Positions 8,141 through 18,717 of a DNA stretch of 64,000 nt are shown here, piece after piece. Both the position numbers and the translations under genes were made by a program. The DNA comes from Streptomyces sp. NBC_00102. Lineage in GTDB: Bacteria > Actinomycetota > Actinomycetes > Streptomycetales > Streptomycetaceae. The stretch lies in NCBI RefSeq assembly GCF_026343115.1, contig NZ_JAPEMC010000004.1:221137-285136 (forward strand). Direction: 5' to 3'. Position 1 is the stretch's first letter; each line of letters opens with the position of its first letter. Below the pieces are notes generated by a model, which was not told the DNA's origin, ran no database searches, and worked only from the letters and a program-made list of their open reading frames with translations.

Positions 8141-9598
8141 GTGTCCGCAGCCTCGATCTCCACCGCGGCGTATCTCGTCGCCGCCCTGCTCTTCATCCTC
8201 TCCCTGGCGGGCCTGAGCAAGCACGAGACGGCCCGGCAAGGCTGGACGTACGGCGTGGCCGGCATGGCCGTCGCCCTCGCCGCCACCATCGGCCTGACCC
8301 TCCACGACAGCCCGGTGCGCGCCACGACCGCGCTCGTCCTCACGGTCGCCCTCGCCGTCGGCGCTGTCGTCGGACTGTGGCGCGCCCGCGTGGTGCGCAT
8401 GACCGGCATGCCCGAACTCATCGCACTGCTGCACTCGTTCGTCGGCCTCGCCGCAGTGCTGGTCGGCTGGGCTTCCTACATCGAGGTCGAGCGCAACGGT
8501 GAAGGCGGCTTCACCGGGTCACTCCTGAGCATCCATCACGCCGAGGTCTCGCTCGGCATCTTCATCGGCGCGGTCACCTTCACCGGCTCGATCGTCGCCA
8601 ACCTCAAGCTGAGCGCGAGGATCAAGTCCGCCCCGCTCGTGCTCCCCGGCAAGAACATCCTCAACCTGGGCGCTCTGCTCGCCTTCACCGTCCTCACCAT
8701 CGTCTTCGTGGCCGAGCCGGCGCTCTGGCCGGTCATCGCGGTCACCGCGATCGCGCTGTCGTTCGGATGGCACCTGGTGGCCTCGATCGGCGGCGGGGAC
8801 ATGCCCGTGGTGGTCTCCATGCTCAACAGCTACTCCGGATGGGCAGCGGCCGCGAGCGGCTTCCTGCTCGACAACGACCTGCTCATCGTCGTCGGCGCGC
8901 TGGTCGGCTCCTCGGGTGCCTACCTCTCGTACATCATGTGCAAGGCCATGAACCGCTCCTTCGTCTCCGTCATCGCGGGCGGCTTCGGGATCGAAGCTCC
9001 CGGGGGCGGCGGCGACGGCGGACAGGGCGAGCACCGTGAGACCAACGCCGACGAAACCGCCGAACTGCTGGCCGGCGCGTCCCGGGTGGTGATCACCCCC
9101 GGATACGGCATGGCGGTGGCCCAGGCGCAGTACCCGGTCGCCGAGCTGACCCGTGCCCTGCGGGCCCGGGGCGTCGACGTGCGGTTCGGCATCCACCCCG
9201 TCGCCGGCCGACTGCCGGGACACATGAACGTGCTGCTCGCCGAAGCCAAGGTCCCGTACGACATCGTGCTCGAAATGGACGAGATCAACGACGACTTCGC
9301 CGCCACCGACGTCGTCCTGGTCATCGGCGCCAACGACACCGTCAACCCGTCCGCCATGGACGACCCGGGCAGCCCGATCGCCGGCATGCCGGTCCTGAGG
9401 GTCTGGGAGGCAGCGAACGTCGTCGTCTTCAAGCGTTCGATGGCCAGCGGGTACGCCGGGGTGCAGAACCCGCTCTTCTTCCGCGAGAACACCGCCATGC
9501 TCTTCGGCGACGCGAAGACCAGGAGCGACGAGATCGTGGCCGCTCTGGCAGGGGCGGCCGCACTGTCCCCGACCCGCGCCGTGTCCGTCCCCGCCTGA
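8141..9598 (+). CDS. pntB: NAD(P) transhydrogenase subunit beta
   Basis: 485 aa from GTG, starting one base after the pntA stop. The N-terminal ~270 residues carry the membrane helices of domain II, including the proton-path region around [10 protein letters not shown]. The C-terminal part is the NADP(H)-binding domain III, with [33 protein letters not shown] and [15 protein letters not shown] short Gly-rich linker with HRETN lies between them. Together with PntA it forms the proton-translocating transhydrogenase in the cytoplasmic membrane. Confidence 0.95.
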   Translation: MSAASISTAAYLVAALLFILSLAGLSKHETARQGWTYGVAGMAVALAATIGLTLHDSPVRATTALVLTVALAVGAVVGLWRARVVRMTGMPELIALLHSFVGLAAVLVGWASYIEVERNGEGGFTGSLLSIHHAEVSLGIFIGAVTFTGSIVANLKLSARIKSAPLVLPGKNILNLGALLAFTVLTIVFVAEPALWPVIAVTAIALSFGWHLVASIGGGDMPVVVSMLNSYSGWAAAASGFLLDNDLLIVVGALVGSSGAYLSYIMCKAMNRSFVSVIAGGFGIEAPGGGGDGGQGEHRETNADETAELLAGASRVVITPGYGMAVAQAQYPVAELTRALRARGVDVRFGIHPVAGRLPGHMNVLLAEAKVPYDIVLEMDEINDDFAATDVVLVIGANDTVNPSAMDDPGSPIAGMPVLRVWEAANVVVFKRSMASGYAGVQNPLFFRENTAMLFGDAKTRSDEIVAALAGAAALSPTRAVSVPA

Positions 9599-9607
9599 GC
9601 GAGGTCT

Positions 9608-9662
9608 CCCGGGAGACGCCCCCCGGGAGACGCCCCGGGAGAGATCCCCCGGGAGAGGTCCC
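9608..9662. repeat. Short degenerate tandem repeat (CCCGGGAGA core)
   Basis: Four imperfect copies of a CCCGGGAGA-centred unit directly after the pntB stop. Each unit is itself part-palindromic (CCCGGG), so the tract can fold and may serve as a 3' terminator-like structure. Confidence 0.5.
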
Positions 9663-9794
9663 CGCCCGCCCGCGAGGGCCGGGGGGGCGGGGACGCCGGT
9701 CGTCCGTCACGGTTCCGCCCGGGCGGGGCAGGGAGGGCCGAACCCCTGGTGCGAGGATGTGCGGAACCAGGAGCGGGCCGACCGAGGGGTTGCT

Positions 9795-10760
9795 GTGGCC
9801 TACGAACTTTCCAACCGGCTCGTCGTCGGGATCGCCTCCAGCGCGCTCTTCGACCTGGCAGAGTCGGACGCCATCTTCCGTGAGCAGGGCGAGGACGCCT
9901 ACCGCGGCTACCAGGAGAAGCACCGGGACGACGTATTCCGGCAGGGCGTGGCGTTCCCGTTCATCCGGCGTCTGCTGTCGCTGAACGACCTGAACGAGAC
10001 CGACGACCCTCTGGTGGAGGTCATCGTCCTGTCCCGCAACGATCCCGAGACCGGCCTGCGGGTCATGAGCTCCATCAAGTCCCACGGACTGCCCATCACC
10101 AGGGCCATATTCAGACAGGGCCGTTCGCCGTACAACTTCATGCCCGCGCTCAACATGTCGCTCTTCCTCTCGGCGAACGAGCAGGACGTCCGCGAGGCCG
10201 TCTCGTCCGGCCTGCCGGCCGGGCATGTTCTGGGCGATCCGCACGAGGACGACACCGAGGACGACGACCTGCGCATCTCCTTCGACTTCGACGGCGTACT
10301 CGCCGGCGACGAGTCGGAGCAGGTGTTCCAGACCGGCGGACTCGAGGAGTTCCGCGCCCATGAGACGAGGAACGCCGCGATCCCGCACGACGCGGGGCCG
10401 CTCCGGGAGTTCCTCGCCGGGGTGTACCGCATCCAGCAGCGTGAGGAGGAGGTACGGCGGAGGAATCCCGAGTACCGGATCCGCCTCCACGTCTCCATCG
10501 TCACCGCGCGGAACGCACCCGCCCACGAGCGTGCGATCACGAGCCTCAAGCGGTGGGGCCTGAGGGTCAACGACGCGTTCTTCCTCGGTGGGATCGACAA
10601 GGGCGAGATCATGAAGATCCTCAAGCCGCACATATTCTTCGACGACCAGGAAACCCACCTGGCCAGCACGTCGCAGTCGACGCCCAGCGTCCACGTCCCC
10701 TTCGGGAAGATCAACGAGGTCACCGAGACCGTCCGCGCGGAGCCCGCGCCCGCGCCGTGA
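9795..10760 (+). CDS. Cytosolic 5'-nucleotidase (NT5C1-type, PF06189)
   Basis: About 321 aa. It opens with ELSNRLVVGIASSALFDLAES, typical of the 5-nucleotidase family related to eukaryotic NT5C1. The HAD-like catalytic motif is FDFDGVL (Asp164, Asp166), with a downstream VSIVTAR and GGIDKGEIMKILKPHIFFDDQ supplying the later HAD motifs. It should dephosphorylate nucleoside monophosphates in the cytoplasm. The domain begins right at the GTG at 9795; an earlier in-frame GTG at 9759 would add 12 residues that do not resemble the family. Confidence 0.82.
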   Translation: MAYELSNRLVVGIASSALFDLAESDAIFREQGEDAYRGYQEKHRDDVFRQGVAFPFIRRLLSLNDLNETDDPLVEVIVLSRNDPETGLRVMSSIKSHGLPITRAIFRQGRSPYNFMPALNMSLFLSANEQDVREAVSSGLPAGHVLGDPHEDDTEDDDLRISFDFDGVLAGDESEQVFQTGGLEEFRAHETRNAAIPHDAGPLREFLAGVYRIQQREEEVRRRNPEYRIRLHVSIVTARNAPAHERAITSLKRWGLRVNDAFFLGGIDKGEIMKILKPHIFFDDQETHLASTSQSTPSVHVPFGKINEVTETVRAEPAPAP

Positions 10761-10841
10761 TCGACGGGCTGCCGCGCCCCCGCCGAAGACCGGGCCGGCG
10801 CGCCCCGACGAGGCCACCATCACCCGGCGTCGCGCGCCCCG

Positions 10842-11507
10842 TCACCCTCCGACGAGCTTTCTCAGCGCGATGTTGAGCCGGAGGACGTTGACGCGGGGTT
10901 CCCCGATGAAACCGAGGATGCGTCCGCTGGTGTGCTCGTCGACGAGCTTGCTCACCCGGTCCACCGGGAGGTGGTTCTTCTCGGCGACGCGGCGGATCTG
11001 GATCTCCGCGTAGTCGGGGGAGATGTCGGGGTCGAGGCCGGAGCCGGAGGAGGTGACGGCGTCGGCCGGCACGTCGTCGGGGTCGACCGGGTGACCGGGG
11101 ACGGAGTTCTCCCTGACGACGGCGGCCTTCGCGGCGGTGACGGAGTCGATCAGTCTCGGGTTGTCTCCGGCGAGGTTGGTCGCCCCGGAAACGAGCAGCT
11201 GGTACTGGGTGTTGACGGTGTTGGTCGAGAGGCCGTCGGAGGGGCGCGGCTGGAACCATCTGAGGTCCGGAGCCCCGGTTTCGCGGCCATCCTGCGGGGG
11301 CAGGTCGTAGCGCTGGCCGATCAGCTCGGAGCCCACCACCCTGCCGTCCGCCGTGACTTCGGAGCCGTTGGCGCGGCCGGGCATGAGGCCCTGGGCGATG
11401 CCGGTGACGACGAGTGGGTAGACGATGCCGCAGACCACGGTGAGCAGGAGCAGAGCGCGCAGCCCTGCCCAGAGCAGCCGGCCGGTGTTTCCTACGGAAC
11501 TGGTCAT
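10842..11507 (-). CDS. kdpC: Potassium-transporting ATPase subunit C
   Basis: 221 aa. One N-terminal membrane helix (LLWAGLRALLLLTVVCGIVYPLVVTGIAQ) is followed by the periplasm-facing KdpC domain with GSELIGQ, FQPRPS, SGSGLDPDISPDYA and the C-terminal NVLRLNIALRKL. KdpC stabilises the KdpFABC high-affinity K+ pump. It is the last gene of the operon, starting 6 nt after the kdpB stop. Confidence 0.96.
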   Translation of the reverse strand: MTSSVGNTGRLLWAGLRALLLLTVVCGIVYPLVVTGIAQGLMPGRANGSEVTADGRVVGSELIGQRYDLPPQDGRETGAPDLRWFQPRPSDGLSTNTVNTQYQLLVSGATNLAGDNPRLIDSVTAAKAAVVRENSVPGHPVDPDDVPADAVTSSGSGLDPDISPDYAEIQIRRVAEKNHLPVDRVSKLVDEHTSGRILGFIGEPRVNVLRLNIALRKLVGG

Positions 11508-11513
11508 GGCGGG

Positions 11514-13610
11514 TCAGCCGATTCCGGGGATGAGGGAGATGATCAGGTCGATGATCTTGATGCCGATGAACGGGGCGACCAGGCCGCCGAGGCCGTAGAT
11601 CCCGAGGTTGCGCCGGAGCATGCTGTCCGCGCCGGCGGGGCGGTAGCGGACTCCCTTGAGGGCGAGCGGCACCAGCGCGACGATGATCAGCGCGTTGAAG
11701 ACGACGGCGGACAGGATCGCGGACTGCGGGGAGTCGAGCCGCATGATGTTGAGCTTGTCCAGGCCCGGGTAGACCACCGCGAACATGGCCGGGATGATCG
11801 CGAAGTACTTCGCGACGTCGTTGGCGATCGAGAAGGTCGTCAGCGCACCGCGGGTGATCAGGAGCTGCTTGCCGATCGCGACGATCTCGATCAGCTTGGT
11901 GGGGTTGGAGTCCAGGTCCACCATGTTCCCGGCCTCCTTGGCGGCCGAGGTGCCCGTGTTCATCGCCACGCCGACGTCGGCCTGGGCGAGCGCGGGGGCG
12001 TCGTTCGTGCCGTCACCGGTCATCGCGACGAGCTTGCCGCCCGCCTGCTCCCGCTTGATGAGGGCCATCTTGTCCTCGGGCGTCGCCTCGGCGAGGAAGT
12101 CGTCGACCCCCGCCTCCTCGGCGATCGCCTTGGCGGTCAGCGGGTTGTCGCCGGTGATCATCACCGTGCGGATGCCCATCCGGCGCAGTTCGTCGAACCG
12201 CTCCCGCATGCCCTCCTTGACGACGTCCTTGAGGTGGACGACTCCGAGGACCCGGGCGCCCCGGTCGTCGCGCACGGCAACCAGCAACGGGGTTCCCCCG
12301 GCCGCGGAGATGGTGTCGGAGAGCGGGCCCGCATCCTCGGAGACCGCACCGCCCTGGTCGCGGACCCAGGCGAGTACGGAACCCGAAGCACCCTTGCGGA
12401 CCGCGCGGCCGTCCACGTCCACGCCCGACATGCGGGTCTGGGCGGTGAACTCCACCCAGGTGGCCCCGGACAGCTCTCCCTGGTGGCGCTCGCGCAGTCC
12501 GTACTTCTCCTTGGCGAGGACCACGATGGAGCGGCCCTCGGGGGTCTCGTCGGCGAGCGAGGAGAGCTGCGCGGCGTCCGCGAGCTCGGCCTCGGTCGTG
12601 CCGGCGACGGGGAGGAACTCGGCGGCCTGGCGGTTGCCGAGGGTGATGGTGCCGGTCTTGTCGAGCAGCAGGGTCGAGACGTCGCCCGCGGCCTCCACGG
12701 CCCGGCCGGACATGGCCAGGACGTTGCGCTGCACCAGCCGGTCCATGCCGGCGATGCCGATCGCGGAGAGCAGCGCGCCGATCGTCGTCGGGATCAGGCA
12801 GACCAGCAGAGCGGCCAGCACGATCATCGACTGCTGCTGCCCGGCGTAGACCGCGAACGGCTGCAGGCTGACGACCGCCAGCAGGAAGACGATGGTGAGG
12901 GACGCCAGCAGGATGTTGAGCGCGATCTCGTTGGGCGTCTTCTGCCGGGCCGCGCCCTCGACCAGGTTGATCATCCGGTCGATGAAGGTCTCGCCCGGCT
13001 TGGTCGTGATCTTGATGACGATGCGGTCGGAGAGGACCTTCGTACCGCCGGTGACGGCACTGCGGTCACCGCCGGACTCGCGGATCACCGGGGCGGACTC
13101 GCCCGTGATCGCGGACTCGTCCACCGACGCCACGCCTTCGACCACGTCGCCGTCGCCGGGGATGACGTCGCCGGCCTCGCAGACGACCAGGTCGCCGATG
13201 CGCAGTTCGGTGCCGGGGACGCTCTCCTCGCGGGAGCCGTTCAGCCGGCGGGCGACCGTGTCGGTCTTGGCCTTGCGCAGGGTGTCGGCCTGCGCCTTGC
13301 CGCGGCCCTCGGCCACCGCCTCGGCGAGGTTGGCGAAGATCGTCGTCAGCCACAGCCAGACCGCGATGGCCCAGCCGAACCAGTCGGTGGGATCGGTCGC
13401 CGCGAGCACGGTGGTGAGCACCGACCCGATCAACACGACGAACATCACCGGCGACTTGACCATCACCCGGGGGTCGAGCTTCCGTACGGCGTCGGGGAGT
13501 GACCTGAGCAGCTGCTGGGGATCGAACAGGCCTCCGCCGACGCGCCCCTCGCCCTGACGGCCGGTGGGAGCGTCCTGGTGCGGTGCCCGGGACGGAGTGA
13601 CTGCGGACAT
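11514..13610 (-). CDS. kdpB: Potassium-transporting P-type ATPase subunit B
   Basis: 698 aa P-type ATPase. The phosphorylation motif DKTGT carries Asp317, the actuator region shows TGES, the nucleotide domain is normal, and the hinge has [11 protein letters not shown]. It hydrolyses ATP to drive K+ uptake through KdpA. The ATG at 13610 agrees with Streptomyces homologues (MSxVTPxRAPH start). An upstream in-frame ATG at 13640 overlaps the kdpA stop (ATGA) and would add 10 residues; either is possible and the genes are translationally linked. Confidence 0.95.
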   Translation of the reverse strand: MSAVTPSRAPHQDAPTGRQGEGRVGGGLFDPQQLLRSLPDAVRKLDPRVMVKSPVMFVVLIGSVLTTVLAATDPTDWFGWAIAVWLWLTTIFANLAEAVAEGRGKAQADTLRKAKTDTVARRLNGSREESVPGTELRIGDLVVCEAGDVIPGDGDVVEGVASVDESAITGESAPVIRESGGDRSAVTGGTKVLSDRIVIKITTKPGETFIDRMINLVEGAARQKTPNEIALNILLASLTIVFLLAVVSLQPFAVYAGQQQSMIVLAALLVCLIPTTIGALLSAIGIAGMDRLVQRNVLAMSGRAVEAAGDVSTLLLDKTGTITLGNRQAAEFLPVAGTTEAELADAAQLSSLADETPEGRSIVVLAKEKYGLRERHQGELSGATWVEFTAQTRMSGVDVDGRAVRKGASGSVLAWVRDQGGAVSEDAGPLSDTISAAGGTPLLVAVRDDRGARVLGVVHLKDVVKEGMRERFDELRRMGIRTVMITGDNPLTAKAIAEEAGVDDFLAEATPEDKMALIKREQAGGKLVAMTGDGTNDAPALAQADVGVAMNTGTSAAKEAGNMVDLDSNPTKLIEIVAIGKQLLITRGALTTFSIANDVAKYFAIIPAMFAVVYPGLDKLNIMRLDSPQSAILSAVVFNALIIVALVPLALKGVRYRPAGADSMLRRNLGIYGLGGLVAPFIGIKIIDLIISLIPGIG

Positions 13611-13636
13611 GGAGTCCTCTTGCTTCGGACCGGTGG

Positions 13637-15301
13637 TCATGAGGCCAGCCCTTCGGCCAGCGGACCCAGCGCGAGCGCCGGGAAGTAGGTGAGACCGGTG
13701 ACGATCAGGATCGTGCCGACCAGCAGTCCGCTGAAGAGCGGCCTGTGCGTGCTCAGGGTCCCGGTCGTCGCCGGTACGGGCTTCTGCGCGGCGAGTGAGC
13801 CCGCCAGCGCGAGGATGAACACCATGGGCAGGAACCGGCCGAGCAGCATCGCGATGCCGAGCGTGGTGTTGAACCACTGGGTATCGGCGTTGAGGCCGGC
13901 GAAGGCCGAACCGTTGTTGTTCGAGCCTGAGGTGTAGGCGTACAGGATCTCCGAGAAGCCGTGCGCACCCGGGTTCAGCATCGAGTGCGGAGGGGTCGGC
14001 AGAGCCATCGCGGTGGCGGCGAAGCCGAGTACGAGGGCGGGCGTGATCAGGATGTAGCAGGCCGCGAACTTGATCTCGCGGGTGCCGATCTTCTTCCCCA
14101 GGTACTCCGGGGTGCGCCCGACCATGAGCCCTGCGATGAACACCGCGATGACCGCCATGACGAGCATGCCGTAGAGGCCGGAGCCGGTACCGCCGGGGGC
14201 GATCTCGCCGAGCTGCATGCCCAGCATGGCGATACCGCCGCCGAGACCCGTGAACGAGGAGTGGAAGGAGTTCACGGCTCCCGTCGAGGTCACGGTCGTG
14301 GCCACCGCGAAGATGGACGAGCCACCGATCCCGAAGCGGGTCTCCTTGCCCTCCGTCGCGCCTTTGGCGATGTCGAAGGCCGGGCCGTGGTGGGCGAACT
14401 CCGTCCACATCATCAGGGCGCTGAAAGCGAGCCAGATGAAGCCCATCGTGCCGAGGATCGCGTACCCCTGCTTGAGCGAGCCGACCATGCGGCCGAAGGT
14501 GCGGGTCAGCGCGAAGGGGATGAGGAGGATCAGGAAGACCTCGAAGAGGTTGGAGAGACCGTTGGGGTTCTCGAAGGGGTGGGCGGAGTTGGCGTTGAAG
14601 TAACCGCCGCCGTTCGTGCCCAGCTCCTTGATGACCTCCTGCGAGGCGACCGCGCCTCCGTTCCAATCCTGGGAGCCGCCCATGAACCGGCCGACGTCGT
14701 GGATCCCGGAGAAGTTCTGGATGGCGCCCGTCGCCACCAGTACGACGGCCCCGACGACCGCGATCGGCAGCAGGACCCGGAACGTGCCGCGCACCAGGTC
14801 CGCCCAGAAATTGCCCAGTTCCCCCGTGCCCGAACGCGCGAACGCGCGGACGAGAGCGACCGCGACGGCCATGCCGACGGCGGCGGAGACGAAGTTCTGC
14901 ACCGCGAGGCCGCCGGTCTGCACGACGTGGCCCATGGCCTGCTCGCCGTAGTACGACTGCCAGTTGGTGTTGGCGACGAAGGACGCCGCGGTGTTGAACG
15001 CCTGGGCCGGATCGATCGACGAGAACCCGAGCGAGCCCGGCAGGCCCCCCTGCACCCGCTGCAGCAAATAGAGGAAGAGGACACTCACCGCGGAGAAGGC
15101 GAGGACCCCGCGGAGGTACGCGGGCCAGCGCATCTGCCGGTTCGGGTCCGCCCCGATCGCCTTGTACGTCCACCTCTCGACCCGGGTGTGCTCCGGGGAC
15201 GAGTAGACGCGGGCCATGTAGTCACCGAGAGGGCAGTAGGCCAGCCCGAGCGCCACCACGAGCGCGAGAACCTGGAGCACACCGGCGAGGACGGGACCCA
15301 T
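13637..15301 (-). CDS. kdpA: Potassium-transporting ATPase subunit A
   Basis: 554 aa polytopic protein of the potassium-transporter superfamily. The four selectivity-filter-like loops are visible ([36 protein letters not shown]). It forms the K+ path of the Kdp complex in the membrane. It starts at the ATG 15301, 6 nt after the kdpF stop. Confidence 0.96.
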   Translation of the reverse strand: MGPVLAGVLQVLALVVALGLAYCPLGDYMARVYSSPEHTRVERWTYKAIGADPNRQMRWPAYLRGVLAFSAVSVLFLYLLQRVQGGLPGSLGFSSIDPAQAFNTAASFVANTNWQSYYGEQAMGHVVQTGGLAVQNFVSAAVGMAVAVALVRAFARSGTGELGNFWADLVRGTFRVLLPIAVVGAVVLVATGAIQNFSGIHDVGRFMGGSQDWNGGAVASQEVIKELGTNGGGYFNANSAHPFENPNGLSNLFEVFLILLIPFALTRTFGRMVGSLKQGYAILGTMGFIWLAFSALMMWTEFAHHGPAFDIAKGATEGKETRFGIGGSSIFAVATTVTSTGAVNSFHSSFTGLGGGIAMLGMQLGEIAPGGTGSGLYGMLVMAVIAVFIAGLMVGRTPEYLGKKIGTREIKFAACYILITPALVLGFAATAMALPTPPHSMLNPGAHGFSEILYAYTSGSNNNGSAFAGLNADTQWFNTTLGIAMLLGRFLPMVFILALAGSLAAQKPVPATTGTLSTHRPLFSGLLVGTILIVTGLTYFPALALGPLAEGLAS

Positions 15302-15307
15302 GCCCTC

Positions 15308-15397
15308 TCAGAACCTCTCCGGGAACAGAAGAGCCACCACGAGGTACCCCAGCAGGGCGACGGCCACGACGAGGCCGACGACGTTCTCTGCGGTCAC
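15308..15397 (-). CDS. kdpF: Potassium-transporting ATPase subunit F
   Basis: 29-aa single-helix peptide starting GTG ACC GCA GAG (VTAENVVGLVVAVALLGYLV) and ending in PERF, typical of KdpF. It sits between KdpA and KdpB in the complex and stabilises it. Its GTG overlaps the stop of the preceding 27-aa peptide (GTGA, 15394-15397), so translation is coupled. Confidence 0.9.
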   Translation of the reverse strand: MTAENVVGLVVAVALLGYLVVALLFPERF

Positions 15398-15477
15398 AGC
15401 TTCGCCACCCCCCTGGCGATCAGAGTCACCAGCGCGAAGACCGCGATCATGACGACGACGAAGACCACGTCGGCCAT
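15394..15477 (-). CDS. 27-aa membrane peptide upstream of kdpF
   Basis: ATG at 15477 with a strong GGAGGA site about 6 nt upstream. The product (MADVVFVVVMIAVFALVTLI, then ARGVAKL) is a single hydrophobic helix with a basic end. Its stop overlaps the kdpF start by 4 nt, so it is the first gene of the kdp operon. It is not KdpF itself, which follows. It may be an extra small subunit or a leader peptide for coupling; the function is unknown. Confidence 0.7.
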   Translation of the reverse strand: MADVVFVVVMIAVFALVTLIARGVAKL

Positions 15478-15740
15478 CCCTGTTCCTCCGGGCGTGCGTC
15501 GGACGGGGCCGGCCTACAGAGCCGGCCGGCTCCCGCGGAAGCCTCCGGCTGGAGCCGGACCCTCGGACGTCCAGCAAATCCCCGGGCCGGCCGGCCCCGC
15601 CTCCCGCGGAGGAGGCCCTTCATGCCCGAGGCGCCTCTGCGACGTACGCCCGACAAGGCTGCCGACCCGGCGGCGGAAACCCGTGGCGGTTAGCCCGCCC
15701 GGGGCTCCCGCCGCCCCGCCCGGGGGCTCCTTGCGGTCCG

Positions 15741-17678
15741 TCAGGTGGTATCCGGTGCTGTCCGCGACTCCCGCGTGAGGACGTCGAGTCCCCGCCGGGT
15801 CGTCGCCAGCACGACCCGGTCCCCGGCCCGCAGAACGCGGCCGTGCGCGGGCCGCCAGTCGAAGCCGGTTCCCCCGGCAAGGTTCAGGCCGCCGCCGAGA
15901 GTGCCGGTGGGGGAGCGGTCGGACGTTCCCGGACCCGCGGGCCCCACGGCCAGCACACGCCACTCGTTCCGGGCGAACGCCTCGTGGACGGAGCGCCCCT
16001 CCAACGCCGGATGGCCGGCCACGTCCACCGAGGTGAAGAGGAGGACGCCCCGTTCGACCGGCATCACTCCCAGGACGTGGCGGCCCATCATCGCGGCGGC
16101 GAAGGCGGGCGAGGCGAGCGACGAGACGCTGCGGCTACGGGTCAGCGCCTCCGGATAGGAGGCGCGAAGAGTGAGCGAGACGGTGGCCGCGAAGTCGTCG
16201 TCGTACAGCCGCATCACCGCCCGGACGTCCGGATTGGCCTCTCGCGCGGCCATCACGATGTCCAGATTGGCGCTGTCGTCACTGGTCAGGACGAGCAAGG
16301 AGGCGCTCTGCGCGATCCGGGCGAGATCCAGGGCGCGGGGACCGGTGGCGTCCTCGAGTATCAGGGGCACCCCGAGTTCCCGGGCCACCGCGACGCCCCG
16401 TGCCTGCGGATCCCGTTCGACGGCGACGACCCGGTGGTGGGCCGAGCGCAGCCGTACCAGTACGCGGGTGCCCACCTTGCCGAGACCGACGAGCACGATG
16501 TGGTCGCTGACGTCGTCGGCGGGCGGGTGGCTGATCGACGCGGCGCGGAAGGCGCCCGTGGCGTTGATGGTCGCGGCCACCACGAGCGGGAGGATCGCGA
16601 TCCCGGTGAACCCCGCGATCAGCTGGAGGAACTTGCGCGCCCGGGGTTCCCCAGTGGCGGGATCGCCCATGGTGAAGATGTCCAGCAACGGCAGGTACAC
16701 CGCCTTCCACAGCGGTATGCCGTCGACGGTCGCCCAGGTGGCGAGGGACAGCAGCGCCACCACCGCTGCCAGCAGACCGAGGACGGAGGTCATCTCACGG
16801 GAGACGAACACCTTCCACGGCAGATGGGCGACCCGTTCCCGCAGCCAGCCGCCGATCGTGCCCGAGTCCGAAGGGGCCTCCAGCGTGCGGTCGGCCGAGA
16901 CCTCCTCCAGCATCAGCCGACCGTGCGTGAACTGGCTGTTGTACGAGGTAACGGTGTCCGGCAGGAGCTGGGTTCCGTCCGTCCCGGGTGTCTCCGCGCT
17001 GTCCTCGCTCAGCGGGTCGTGCCGGTCCGTTCCGGAGAAGACGGCCAGTGTGGCCAGGTCCGCGGTGTGCGGGGGAGTCCCGGCCGGGCGGACCACTCCC
17101 CGGAAGACCTTGCCCGCGACCTGCAGCGTGTGGCCGTGTCCGAGCGCCGCCGCGGCGACCAGCTCGGGAACCGCTGTGTCGGAGTCGGAGAGCACCGTGG
17201 TCGAGGTGTCCACCGGCAGTTCGCCGGGGGACGGAGCGTTCGGAAGGCTCCGGCGGGCGAGGACGGCGCGGTCCAGCAGTTGTTCCAGATGACGGCCGCG
17301 CTCACGGTGGTACATCCGGATGACGAGGCGGACGGACGGATTGATGCTCCGCGCGAGCAGAGCCGCCATCATGTTGGTCCGGTCGTCGCCGTAGGTCAGG
17401 GCGAGGGCGGCGGCCCCGTCGACACCCGCCGCCCGGAGCGCCTGCTCGTCGGGACGCGCCGCGACCAGCAGTTCGATCCCGGAGGAAGGGTCCCGGTGGA
17501 GCGCGTCGATCTCACCGCCGTGCTCGTCGGTGCGGGAGGGCAGGACGACGGTGACGGTCTCTCCGCACACGGCGTCGAGTTCGACCGCGAGGCGGCGGGC
17601 CAGACCGTCGTCACCGCAGACCACCATGTGCTGGGAGCGCGGCGCGACGGGCGGGCCGGCTGAAGAAGTCGTGATCAC
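15741..17678 (-). CDS. Double TrkA-N (RCK) domain, K+ channel-like membrane protein
   Basis: 645 aa from GTG 17678. Residues ~15-215 are a first RCK/TrkA-N Rossmann-like domain (VVCGDDGLARRLAVEL). Residues ~275-375 contain two hydrophobic segments around a short loop (DIFTMGDPATGEP). Residues ~390-640 are a second TrkA-N domain with VLVGLGKVGTRVLV followed by a TrkA-C-like part. The layout recalls RCK-gated channels such as CASTOR/POLLUX relatives. No TVGYG filter is present, so ion selectivity is unclear. Its position directly upstream of kdp on the same strand suggests K+ homeostasis (inference). Confidence 0.75.
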   Translation of the reverse strand: MITTSSAGPPVAPRSQHMVVCGDDGLARRLAVELDAVCGETVTVVLPSRTDEHGGEIDALHRDPSSGIELLVAARPDEQALRAAGVDGAAALALTYGDDRTNMMAALLARSINPSVRLVIRMYHRERGRHLEQLLDRAVLARRSLPNAPSPGELPVDTSTTVLSDSDTAVPELVAAAALGHGHTLQVAGKVFRGVVRPAGTPPHTADLATLAVFSGTDRHDPLSEDSAETPGTDGTQLLPDTVTSYNSQFTHGRLMLEEVSADRTLEAPSDSGTIGGWLRERVAHLPWKVFVSREMTSVLGLLAAVVALLSLATWATVDGIPLWKAVYLPLLDIFTMGDPATGEPRARKFLQLIAGFTGIAILPLVVAATINATGAFRAASISHPPADDVSDHIVLVGLGKVGTRVLVRLRSAHHRVVAVERDPQARGVAVARELGVPLILEDATGPRALDLARIAQSASLLVLTSDDSANLDIVMAAREANPDVRAVMRLYDDDFAATVSLTLRASYPEALTRSRSVSSLASPAFAAAMMGRHVLGVMPVERGVLLFTSVDVAGHPALEGRSVHEAFARNEWRVLAVGPAGPGTSDRSPTGTLGGGLNLAGGTGFDWRPAHGRVLRAGDRVVLATTRRGLDVLTRESRTAPDTT

Positions 17679-17683
17679 GCCGG

Positions 17684-18316
<633 letters not shown>

Positions 18317-18320
<4 letters not shown>

Positions 18321-18610
18321 GTCCCTGGCGTTGGGCGGGCGGTGGCGGTGCGGGTTTCGGCGTGGGCGGGTCCCGGTGCGAGGGCGGTGGCTCCCAGAGC
18401 GAGCACCACGGTGCCGAAGAGCGTGGTGGTGGTCAGGAGCCCGAAGCGGACGGGGAGCGGTCCGGCGGCCACCGCCGGGACACTCGTGGCCAGGTAGCTC
18501 AGTACGTGGTAGGCGGCCAGGATGCCCGCACGGTCCGCCTCGGTGACCAGGGGCAGCGTCGTGTGCAGCGCTGCCTGGGGCACGGCGCCGAAGCAGGCGC
18601 CCGGAGAACA
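18317..18610 (-). pseudogene. MFS transporter C-terminal relic
   Basis: The minus-strand frame reads GACFGAVPQAALHT, EADRAGILAAYHVLSYLATSVPAVAAG, then a last hydrophobic helix. This is the end of a major-facilitator protein with no N-terminal ~300 residues. It abuts the MBL relic on one side and the cst promoter on the other, suggesting a deletion that brought the cst genes next to debris. Confidence 0.6.
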
Positions 18611-18640
18611 GGGGGCGCCCCCTCCGCCCTGCCACCGAAA

Positions 18641-18656
18641 ATACCCCTGGGGGTAT
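18641..18656. promoter_or_regulatory. CstR/CsoR-type operator 1
   Basis: ATACCCC-TG-GGGGTAT, a perfect 7-2-7 palindrome of the kind bound by CsoR/CstR family repressors, upstream of the persulfide dioxygenase gene. The same pattern recurs at 18678 and 21343. Confidence 0.82.
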
Positions 18657-18677
18657 CACTGTTACAGTAAAACGAAG

Positions 18678-18693
18678 ATACCCCCCGGGGTAC
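18678..18693. promoter_or_regulatory. CstR/CsoR-type operator 2
   Basis: ATACCCC-CC-GGGGTAC, the same palindrome with one mismatch, centred 37 nt after operator 1 and 25 nt before the GTG of the CstB-like gene. Two sites in one promoter suggest cooperative repression. Confidence 0.8.
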
Positions 18694-18717
18694 ACCGACA
18701 GAGGGAAGGGGATCTCC

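Noticed and set aside
13641..15173. Upstream extension of the kdpB frame to a 1219-aa product
   Set aside because: The extension is the kdpA gene read in the wrong frame; KdpB homologues start at 13610 or 13640.
15478..15740. Possible c-di-AMP (ydaO) riboswitch before kdp
   Set aside because: The leader is highly structured but I could not match the conserved ydaO bases with confidence.
10932..15778. Very long plus-strand frames through the kdp operon (856 and 605 aa)
   Set aside because: Antisense to clear kdp genes, with Asp/Gly/Arg-rich low-complexity composition.
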